From: an uncultured Christensenella sp.
Lineage (GTDB): Bacteria > Bacillota > Clostridia > Christensenellales > Pumilibacteraceae
Direction: 5' to 3'
DNA: 64,000 nt
Assembly (NCBI GenBank): GCA_910577995.1
Contig: CAJTND010000001.1
Span: 186,001 to 250,000, forward strand
The notes beneath the pieces are model-generated. The model did no database searches and was not told the DNA's origin. It saw only the letters and a program-made list of their open reading frames with translations. Every line of letters starts with the position of its first letter. Position 1 is the stretch's first letter. Positions 1 through 6,630 of this stretch are shown piece by piece. A program made the position numbers and the translations under genes.

Positions 1-1186
1 TCTTGTCGCAAAGCTCGGCGAGCTTATCGCAATACGTCTTTAACGTCTGCGACGCTTCGCCGCCGTCGAGAGAGAGTTTCAGTTCGATAGCGTCGGTCAT
101 ACGCGAGAATACGGCGTTGAGCTGAGCGAGCACGGCGTCGTCGAATATCCCGTCGCCGTCCGTGCCGGTTGCGCTCGGAGCTTTGCTTATATCCGTCGAG
201 CTTTTTGCCGACTGTTTGGGACGCACAGGCGTTATGCCCGTTTTCTTTTGCATTTTCGCCGCGTGCCGCTCCATTTCCGTCGCGGCGGTCGCGCCGTCGC
301 CGACGGCTGTTACGACCTGCCTGAGCTGTTTTACGCAGACGTCGCCCGCCGCAAAAATACCGTCGACGCTCGTCCGCTGATCGCGGTCGGCGATGATATA
401 ACCGTGATCGTCGAGCTTTACGACGTCTTTGACAAGATCTGTTTCGGGCGCATAGCCGACGAATACGAACACGCCGAACGTCTTACCGTCGCTATTGCGC
501 TCGGTCACTTCGCCCGTCTTGTTGTTGCGGTAGCGTATATAATCGAGTCCGCTGCCGCTGCTCTTTACTTCCTCCACCTCGGTATTGGGCAATACCGTTA
601 TCTTGGGATTGGTCTTGGCATGCTCGGCAGTAGCCGCGGCGCAGGTAAAGTCGTCGGTCATCATCAGGATAGTAACGTGTTCGGCGTACTTCGTCAAAAA
701 CACGCTCTCCTCGGCGGCGGCAAAGCCTCCGCCTATCACGTAAACCTCCTTGCCCGTAAAGAACTCGCCGTCGCACGTCGCGCAATACGCAACGCCCCTG
801 CCGCGGTGCTCGTCCTCGCCCTTGAATCCGACCGTGCGCGGATGCGCGCCCGTAGCTATAAGCACGGAGAACGCGCGTATATCGCCTTTATCGGTATTGA
901 CCGTTTTTATATCGCCTGCCGCATCGATGCCGACAGCCTCCGCTATGCGGAACTCCGCGCCGAAGCTTTGAGCCTGGTCGCGCATCGTCGCCGTAAGCTC
1001 CTTGCCCGTCGTGTGCGCGACGCCCGGATAGTTCACTACCTCGTCTGTTATAGTTATCTGACCGCCGAAGTTATCCTTTTCCAATACAACGACGCGATAG
1101 CGCGCTCGTGCAAGATACAGCGCGGCGGTCAGCCCCGCAGGACCGCCGCCGATTATCGCCGCATCGAAAATATTTTCTTCCGTCAT
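1..1186 (-). CDS. trxB: Thioredoxin-disulfide reductase-like flavoprotein with C-terminal AhpF-type domain (3' end outside window)
   Basis: The first ~310 residues are a full TrxB-type NAD(P)H:disulfide reductase: an FAD-binding GGGPAG motif near residue 13, redox-active CATC, a second dinucleotide-binding GGG motif, and a terminal GIFAAGDV FAD motif. After a linker rich in Lys, Ser and Thr, the protein continues from about residue 345 with a stretch resembling the N-terminal thioredoxin-fold domain of AhpF (AVFSRMTDAIELKLSL, then YCDKLAELCDK), and runs off the left edge after 395 residues. AhpF carries that domain at its N-terminus, so the order here is reversed. The ATG lies three bases after the ahpC stop, so the two are co-transcribed and this protein probably recharges AhpC. 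Family assignment is firm; the partner is inferred from position. Confidence 0.92.
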   Translation of the reverse strand, partial: MTEENIFDAAIIGGGPAGLTAALYLARARYRVVVLEKDNFGGQITITDEVVNYPGVAHTTGKELTATMRDQAQSFGAEFRIAEAVGIDAAGDIKTVNTDKGDIRAFSVLIATGAHPRTVGFKGEDEHRGRGVAYCATCDGEFFTGKEVYVIGGGFAAAEESVFLTKYAEHVTILMMTDDFTCAAATAEHAKTNPKITVLPNTEVEEVKSSGSGLDYIRYRNNKTGEVTERNSDGKTFGVFVFVGYAPETDLVKDVVKLDDHGYIIADRDQRTSVDGIFAAGDVCVKQLRQVVTAVGDGATAATEMERHAAKMQKKTGITPVRPKQSAKSSTDISKAPSATGTDGDGIFDDAVLAQLNAVFSRMTDAIELKLSLDGGEASQTLKTYCDKLAELCDK

Positions 1187-1189
1187 AGA

Positions 1190-1753
1190 TCAAAGCTGCC
1201 CGACAAGATCGAGACTGGGCTTGAGCGTTTCCGCACCGGGCTTCCACTTGGCGGGGCACACTTCGTCGCCGTGCTGATGGACGAATTGGCATGCCAAGAG
1301 CTTGCGGAGAAGTTCCTCTGCGTTCCTGCCGACATTGCCTGCATTTACCTCGTAAGCGACTATCTTTCCCTCGGGATTGACGATAAACGTGCCGCGCTCG
1401 CTCATTCCGTCCGCTTCGATATACACCTCAAAGTCATTGGACAGCGCGTGCGTAGGATCGGCGAGCATGGGATAGGTTATCTTTTGTATGCGCTTGGACG
1501 CGTCGTGCCACGCCTTGTGCACGAAATGCGAGTCGCACGACACGGCATACACCTCGCAACCGGCTTTCTTGAACTCGGCGTATTTATCAGCGAGGTCCTC
1601 GAGCTCGGTCGGGCATATAAACGTGAAATCGGCGGGATAGAAAAAGAATACGCTCCACTTGCCGAGTATGTCTTTTTTAGTGACGGACTTGAAGGCTTTG
1701 TTCTGGAAAGCCTGTACGTTGAAATCGGATACTTCCTTATTGATAAGCGACAT
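1190..1753 (-). CDS. ahpC: Peroxiredoxin, alkyl hydroperoxide reductase subunit C
   Basis: A typical 2-Cys peroxiredoxin of 187 residues, the usual AhpC length. The peroxidatic cysteine lies in FTFICPTEL and the resolving cysteine in DEVCPAKWKPG near the C-terminus, both intact. It reduces hydrogen peroxide, organic peroxides and peroxynitrite in the cytosol and is itself re-reduced by a flavoprotein, most likely the TrxB-type protein encoded immediately downstream. AAGGAG precedes the ATG by six bases. It lies 27 bases after the PerR-like regulator in what looks like one oxidative stress operon. Confidence 0.96.
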   Translation of the reverse strand: MSLINKEVSDFNVQAFQNKAFKSVTKKDILGKWSVFFFYPADFTFICPTELEDLADKYAEFKKAGCEVYAVSCDSHFVHKAWHDASKRIQKITYPMLADPTHALSNDFEVYIEADGMSERGTFIVNPEGKIVAYEVNAGNVGRNAEELLRKLLACQFVHQHGDEVCPAKWKPGAETLKPSLDLVGQL

Positions 1754-1780
1754 GAATTGCTCCTTGAAAAAAATTATTTT

Positions 1781-2185
1781 TTAGATCGTTTCGCCGCAGT
1801 CACGCGAGCGACAGGCGTTACACACGCCCTCGAATATGAGGTCGACGCCGGCTATGCTCCCGCAGTTCGGCGCGTTGTCCTTTTTTATCTTGCCGAGGTC
1901 GACGTCGAATAAGTCGGTCACCCCGCCGCATTCCGTACATACGAAATGCGCATGATCGGCAGTCGTCGCGTCGTAACGCTCGACGTTTTGCCGAGTGGTA
2001 ACGCGCCTGAGCGCGCCCATGCTCTCCAAGAGCTTAAGATTGCGGTAGACCGTACCGAGCGAGAGTGCGGGATCATCCGCTTTGAGCGCGTTGTATACCT
2101 CGTCGGCGGACGGGTGCGCCGTCGACGCGCGCACATAAGAATATATAAGCTCTCTCTGCCTGGAATGTCTTAGCTTGGAGATCAC
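1781..2185 (-). CDS. perR: Fur-family peroxide/metal-responsive repressor, PerR-like
   Basis: A winged-helix Fur-family regulator of 134 residues. It shows the HPSADEVY helix, the DNA-recognition segment SLGTVYRNL, metal-site residues around DHAHF, and two cysteine clusters (CTEC and CNACRSRDC) typical of the structural zinc site. The context (superoxide reductase, AhpC, TrxB) and the motifs favour PerR over Fur. I placed the start at GTG 2185, two bases after the superoxide reductase stop, which suggests translational coupling. In-frame GTGs at 2206 and 2203 would add up to seven residues. It probably represses its own operon through the palindrome at 2617-2648. Confidence 0.85.
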   Translation of the reverse strand: MISKLRHSRQRELIYSYVRASTAHPSADEVYNALKADDPALSLGTVYRNLKLLESMGALRRVTTRQNVERYDATTADHAHFVCTECGGVTDLFDVDLGKIKKDNAPNCGSIAGVDLIFEGVCNACRSRDCGETI

Positions 2186-2187
2186 TT

Positions 2188-2547
2188 TCAGAGCTCGACG
2201 CACCACAAGCCGTGGAGATTGCAGTATTCGTATACCGCCTTCGCCTTTTCGCCCGCCGCAAGCTTGAACTCGGTCTTAGGCTCGCCCGTATAAGGCAGTT
2301 TGTGCACCTGGTAGCCCTCGCTCGTTTCCAAAACGATAAAGGTTATGGAATGCTCCGCCGTCATCGGGTGCGGCACGGAACCGACGCATACCGATACGGT
2401 ATCGCCCTTTACCTCGACCACGGGCACGTGCTTTTCCTGCGCGCCGTCGGTAGTATTGGCTTTGAGCTCCTTAAAGCTCGCATCGCCGAGTTCGCCGCAG
2501 CACAGCACCGCGAGCGCGCCAGTTTCTTTGTTGACATAGATCTTCAT
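2188..2547 (-). CDS. Superoxide reductase (desulfoferrodoxin family) lacking the first rubredoxin-like cysteine pair
   Basis: A 119-residue protein with an intact C-terminal superoxide reductase iron site: EKHVP, the HPM and EH histidines, and the Cys/His ligands in CNLHGLW. The enzyme reduces superoxide to peroxide without releasing oxygen, suiting an anaerobe, and AhpC downstream would remove the peroxide. The short N-terminal domain keeps an adjacent CCGE pair but lacks the preceding CxxC, so the desulfoferrodoxin centre I is probably not formed. That matches the reported class that keeps the domain but has lost its iron. The ATG at 2547 has GGAG nine bases upstream; an open frame extends further up but lacks an RBS. 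Confidence 0.88.
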   Translation of the reverse strand: MKIYVNKETGALAVLCCGELGDASFKELKANTTDGAQEKHVPVVEVKGDTVSVCVGSVPHPMTAEHSITFIVLETSEGYQVHKLPYTGEPKTEFKLAAGEKAKAVYEYCNLHGLWCVEL

Positions 2548-2616
2548 AAAAATTCTCCTTTTTAATTTATTATTGACGCACAGCGCGTCTTTATTCCGAA
2601 CGGCAGAAATCAAAAA

Positions 2617-2648
2617 CCGTTCATACGTTATTTATAACATACAAACGG
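2617..2648. promoter_or_regulatory. Palindromic operator candidate over the -10 box
   Basis: Two 15-base arms (2617-2631 and 2634-2648) form an inverted repeat around a 2-base centre with three mismatches. The inner 12 bases, GTTATTTATAAC, are a perfect palindrome that includes the -10 hexamer. The position is right for a repressor that blocks RNA polymerase, and the PerR-like protein encoded in the operon is the obvious candidate. It does not match the Bacillus PerR box exactly, so the binder is inferred. Confidence 0.65.
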
Positions 2649-2659
2649 TCGAATGTCAA
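2631..2659 (-). promoter_or_regulatory. Sigma-A promoter of the oxidative stress operon
   Basis: On the minus strand TTGACA (2654-2659) and TATAAA (2631-2636) are separated by exactly 17 bases. The predicted start of transcription lies about 75 bases upstream of the superoxide reductase ATG. Confidence 0.8.
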
Positions 2660-2684
2660 GCATTATCAGTAATAATTCTTATTA

Positions 2685-3908
2685 TTATTTATTGAATATT
2701 TCGTTAAGGCATTTTTCGAGCGCGAGCCTGCCGTGCTCGAATGTAAGCCCGCCCTGAAGATACGCGATGAACGGCGGACGTATCGGCGCGTCGCAGGATA
2801 GCTCTATCGATGCGCCCTGAACGAACGCGCCCGCCGCCATTATCACTTGATCGTTATATCCCGGCATATCCCACGGCTCTGGCAAAGCAAAGCTGTCTAT
2901 CGGCGAAACGCTCTGCACGGCGCGACAAAAGCTTATAAGCTTGTCTTTGTCGCCGAACTTGACGGAACAGATTATATCGTTGTAGCTCTCGCCTGTTTTG
3001 GGCATTGTTTCGTAGCCGAGCGACGAAAACACTTCGGAAAAAAGCATTGCCGTCTTTATGCTTTGCGCTACCGTGTGCGGCGCGAGAAACAGACCTTGAT
3101 AAAACGGACGGTAATCGCCAGCATAAGATCCGACTTCGCGCCCTATCGACGGCGACGTCAACCTGCCCTCGATAGCGGCTATCGCCTTTTTCGTGCCGCA
3201 GATATATCCGCCTGTCGGTGCTATGCCGCCGCCGGGGTTTTTGATGAGCGACCCGACTACCGCATCGGCGCAGACCGTCGGCTCGGTCGTATCCGTAAAC
3301 TCGCCGTAGCAGTTATCGACGAGCACGAACGGCGTTTTACCGTTACGGCGCGCTATTCCGCTTATCTCTTCTATTTGAGCGACGGACAGCGCAGGACGCA
3401 TTTCGTACCCGCGCGACCGCTGTATCATCACGACGGACGGATCGAGCTTATCGCATGCGCGCGCAATCGCCGTATAGTCGGGCGCGCCGCTACAGTCGAG
3501 AGGAACGGTCACGCAGTCTATGCCGAAGTCTTTGAGCGAGCCTATCCCCTCGCCGAAAATCACGTCGTTAAGCGTGTCGTAAGGCGTGCCCGTCGCAAAA
3601 AGCAGTGTCTGATGTGGGCGCAACAGCCCGAACATAGCGACGGTCAGCGCGTGCGTGCCCGATGCGATCATAGGCGAAACTATGGCGTCCTCCGCGCCGA
3701 ACACACAGGCAAACAGCTTGTTCAGCGTATCGCGCGCCGTATCGTCGTAGCCGTAGCCCGTCGTCGGCGAAAAATGCCGCAATGCGATGCGGTTTTCGAT
3801 AAACGCATCGAGCACTTTTTTTTGATTGAACAGCGCGATATCGTCTATACCGCGAAAACTGCCTTCAAGCTTTTTGAGCGAACGGTCTATAAGCTCTGCC
3901 GTGTTCAT
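2685..3908 (-). CDS. ynbB: PLP-dependent methionine gamma-lyase family protein (aluminium resistance protein, YnbB type)
   Basis: A 407-residue fold-type I PLP enzyme of the COG4100 group. Visible motifs are SGTHAL in the cofactor-binding loop, LVDNCYGEF with the PLP-contacting Asp, and SLIKNPGGG with the probable Schiff-base lysine. Family members are annotated as cystathionine beta-lyase-like or aluminium resistance proteins; the physiological substrate is not established. It overlaps the miaA stop in an ATGA arrangement and is last in the miaB-mutS-mutL-miaA run. The same gene neighbours miaA in Bacillus, so the linkage is conserved. Confidence 0.88.
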   Translation of the reverse strand: MNTAELIDRSLKKLEGSFRGIDDIALFNQKKVLDAFIENRIALRHFSPTTGYGYDDTARDTLNKLFACVFGAEDAIVSPMIASGTHALTVAMFGLLRPHQTLLFATGTPYDTLNDVIFGEGIGSLKDFGIDCVTVPLDCSGAPDYTAIARACDKLDPSVVMIQRSRGYEMRPALSVAQIEEISGIARRNGKTPFVLVDNCYGEFTDTTEPTVCADAVVGSLIKNPGGGIAPTGGYICGTKKAIAAIEGRLTSPSIGREVGSYAGDYRPFYQGLFLAPHTVAQSIKTAMLFSEVFSSLGYETMPKTGESYNDIICSVKFGDKDKLISFCRAVQSVSPIDSFALPEPWDMPGYNDQVIMAAGAFVQGASIELSCDAPIRPPFIAYLQGGLTFEHGRLALEKCLNEIFNK

Positions 3909-4822
3909 TTTCCTTCCTCCAAAAATGCTGAAACGCGCGAAAAGAGCTCGGCATAGTCGCGCGCGTCGATAAACTGTTTGTCGAGCTTCATATTCTTGAA
4001 ATACGTCGTTTGCCGCTTTGCGTAATTGCGCGTTTTCTGCGCGACGAGCGGCTCTGTAACCGAGCGCGGCGCAGTCGGAGCCTCGGCTATCTGCTTGTAC
4101 CCGAGCGCCTGCATAGAACCGCAGTCCTTATATTGCATGAGCGAACGCACTTCGTCCTCCAGTCCGTCGTCGAACATCTTTTTGACGCGCGCGTCGATAC
4201 GCGAATACAGCAATTCCCGCGGCAGTGTCAGCACTATCGTGAGCGCGTCGAACGGCGGCTCGGCTTTGACTGCGGCTGCCGATTTCGGCGCGCCGCCGAC
4301 TGCGAAAATTTCGAGCGCGCGCACCGTTCGCTTTACGTCATTGACGGCGATACCGTCGGCGGAGCGTCTGTCGACTTTCTCCAACAGCGCATGCATGACC
4401 GCCGCGCCCAAAAAGTGCGAATCGGCTTTCAGCGCATTGCGCACGCCGTCGTTTCGCGGCGCGTCGGCAAAGTTGCAGCCCGACAAAAGCGAATACACAT
4501 AAAGCCCCGTACCGCCGACTATTATAGGCAGCTTGCCGCGGGCGGCGGCGTCCTCTATCGCACGCTTTGCAAGCTCGACGTACTCGCCGACCGAAAACTC
4601 CGCGTCGCCGTCGACTATATCTATCAGCCTGTGCGTTATACCGCCGCACTCGGCTTCGGTCAGCTTGCCCGTGCCTATATCGAAGCCGCGGTATATCTGC
4701 ATCGAATCCGCGCCGATAAGCTCGCCGTTGAACCTCTCGGCAAGCTTTAACGCGGCGGCGGACTTACCGACGGCGGTACAACCGAGCAGCGCAACCGTTT
4801 TTATACGATGCGCTTGAACCAT
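3905..4822 (-). CDS. miaA: tRNA dimethylallyltransferase
   Basis: MiaA adds the dimethylallyl group to N6 of A37 in tRNAs reading UNN codons. The 305-residue protein shows the P-loop GCTAVGKS, the DSMQIYRGFDIGT substrate loop, GGTGLY, and QALGYKQI towards the C-terminus. The ATG at 4822 lies inside the last codons of mutL, with AAGGAAA upstream; the open frame continues another 50 codons but that part is mutL out of frame. MiaB, which uses the MiaA product, is encoded at the head of the same gene cluster. Confidence 0.95.
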   Translation of the reverse strand: MVQAHRIKTVALLGCTAVGKSAAALKLAERFNGELIGADSMQIYRGFDIGTGKLTEAECGGITHRLIDIVDGDAEFSVGEYVELAKRAIEDAAARGKLPIIVGGTGLYVYSLLSGCNFADAPRNDGVRNALKADSHFLGAAVMHALLEKVDRRSADGIAVNDVKRTVRALEIFAVGGAPKSAAAVKAEPPFDALTIVLTLPRELLYSRIDARVKKMFDDGLEDEVRSLMQYKDCGSMQALGYKQIAEAPTAPRSVTEPLVAQKTRNYAKRQTTYFKNMKLDKQFIDARDYAELFSRVSAFLEEGK

Positions 4823-6630
4823 TTTTCGATTTCCTTTTTGGTGAACCCGACGGCTATCGGTCTGCCGTGCGGACAGAACAGTGTGATACCGCGTTCCGTC
4901 ATTTCGGAAAGGAGCGCGTCTATCTCCGACTGCGAAAGGTCGTCTATCTCGCCCTTGACCGCGGCTTTGCACGCCGCCTGCATCAGCCGTTCTTTAAGCG
5001 TCATGGTGCTCTTTTCGCGCGAATTGACGAGCAGCAATAGATCCGAAACAAACGACTGCATATCGATACCTGCACATTCGTACGGTACGAACGACAGCGT
5101 AAACGTCTGATCGCCGAACGGCGTGATGCCGAAACCGCAGCTCTCGAAGTGCTCGAGATTTTCCGTTATAAGCTCCGCGTCCGACGGCGAAACGTCGAAT
5201 ACGAACGGCAGTATCAGCGGCTGTGTTTTGAGCCGACGGCTTTCATGCGCGGCAAGAAGCCTGTCGTAAAGCAATTTTTCGTGCGCGGCGTGCTGATCAA
5301 TAAAGTAACACATATCGCCGCGCTCGAGCACCAAGTACGTATTAAAGAGCTTGCCGACGTATTTACATTCCGTCGGTAAGAACGGACGTTTCTCAACGGC
5401 AAAATCGCCGACAGCCTCGTATACGTCTTTATATACGGTCGCGGCGGCTTGCTCGCGTACGGGATCTTCCTCGGGAACGAAGTCGGTTAGACCGATATCA
5501 TCGTCGTCGGACGTCTGCGACGAAGGCTTTACGGGCGGCGGCGTTATATCGAAAAACGATCTGAGCGTATGCGCCTTGCCGAACTGCGTCGGCTCTTGAA
5601 AAGCCGGTCTTATGCCGAAGTCGTCGTCGTGCAGTTTTTTCACATCGGTAAGCCGCGGCTCGACCGCATTCCTTACGGCGCGCGCGACGATGGATTTTAT
5701 CTTTACCGTATCGGCGAACTTGACCTGCATCTTGCTCGGGTGAACGTTGACGTCGACCATGTCGAACGGCATCGTTATATGCAGTACGAAAAGCGGATAT
5801 TGCCGTTTCATCAAATACTGCGCATATACAGAATACACCGCGTAAGACACATCGGCGCTTTCCACATACCTGCCGTTGATTATGATATTTTGGTAGTTCT
5901 TCGACGGCTTGGTAAACGACGGAACGCAGGTAAAACCGCTCACCGTCACGGGCGATTCCTCGAGCTCGACCTTGACGGTATTTTTGAGCACGGCGTCGCC
6001 GTATACCGCAAAGACGGCGCTTTCAAGCCCTTCGCCCGCCGACGAAAAATGCTTGCTCTCGCTGTCGAACTTAAAGACTATATTCGGGTTGGAAAGCACC
6101 ATGCGCTCGATAAGCGTAAATATCTTGGTCTCCTCGCGCGACGGTTTGTTTAAGAACTTTTTACGCGCTGGGATACGCGCGAACAGGTTTTCGACAGTGA
6201 CAGACGTGCCGAGCTTAGCTCCGTAACTGTCGTATTCGGTCGTCTTACCGCCGACGAAGGCTATCTTGCCGCCGACCTCGGAATCCTCAGTGCGCGATAT
6301 CATGGTAACATCCGCGACAGCCGCAATGCTTGGAAGCGCCTCGCCGCGGAAACCGAGCGTACCTATCGTTTCTAGGTCGTCGAGCGAGCCTATCTTGCTC
6401 GTCGCGTGCGGCAGGAACGCCGTCGGCATATCCTCGAACGCAATACCGCCGCCGTTATCGGTGACGCGGATAAAATCGATGCCGCCGCCTTTGACGGAAA
6501 CGCTTATCTCTGTCGCACCTGCGTCGACGGCGTTCTCGACGAGCTCTTTTACTATGGATGCGGGGCTTTCCACCACCTCGCCCGCGGCTATACGGTTGTA
6601 TATCTCGCTGGGCAGTTTATTTATCTTCAT
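4801..6630 (-). CDS. mutL: DNA mismatch repair protein MutL
   Basis: MutL couples MutS mismatch recognition to strand incision. The N-terminal GHKL ATPase region has NAVDAGA, DNGGGI and GFRGEAL; the C-terminal dimerisation/endonuclease region has DQHAAHEKLLYD, ACKAAVKG and CPHGRP. These motifs are those of the endonuclease-active MutL found in bacteria lacking MutH. The length of 609 residues is normal. Its ATG overlaps the mutS stop by four bases. Confidence 0.97.
   Translation of the reverse strand: MKINKLPSEIYNRIAAGEVVESPASIVKELVENAVDAGATEISVSVKGGGIDFIRVTDNGGGIAFEDMPTAFLPHATSKIGSLDDLETIGTLGFRGEALPSIAAVADVTMISRTEDSEVGGKIAFVGGKTTEYDSYGAKLGTSVTVENLFARIPARKKFLNKPSREETKIFTLIERMVLSNPNIVFKFDSESKHFSSAGEGLESAVFAVYGDAVLKNTVKVELEESPVTVSGFTCVPSFTKPSKNYQNIIINGRYVESADVSYAVYSVYAQYLMKRQYPLFVLHITMPFDMVDVNVHPSKMQVKFADTVKIKSIVARAVRNAVEPRLTDVKKLHDDDFGIRPAFQEPTQFGKAHTLRSFFDITPPPVKPSSQTSDDDDIGLTDFVPEEDPVREQAAATVYKDVYEAVGDFAVEKRPFLPTECKYVGKLFNTYLVLERGDMCYFIDQHAAHEKLLYDRLLAAHESRRLKTQPLILPFVFDVSPSDAELITENLEHFESCGFGITPFGDQTFTLSFVPYECAGIDMQSFVSDLLLLVNSREKSTMTLKERLMQAACKAAVKGEIDDLSQSEIDALLSEMTERGITLFCPHGRPIAVGFTKKEIEKWFKRIV

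Noticed and set aside
248..1912. 554-codon open frame on the plus strand
   Set aside because: It is antisense to trxB, ahpC and perR, all of which have clear motifs; it shows no family motif or RBS. High G+C at codon position three creates such shadows throughout the window.
2652..2700. A+T-rich stretch after ynbB upstream considered as terminator of another operon
   Set aside because: Only a weak A-T stem can be formed and the stretch is largely the promoter region plus the end of ynbB.
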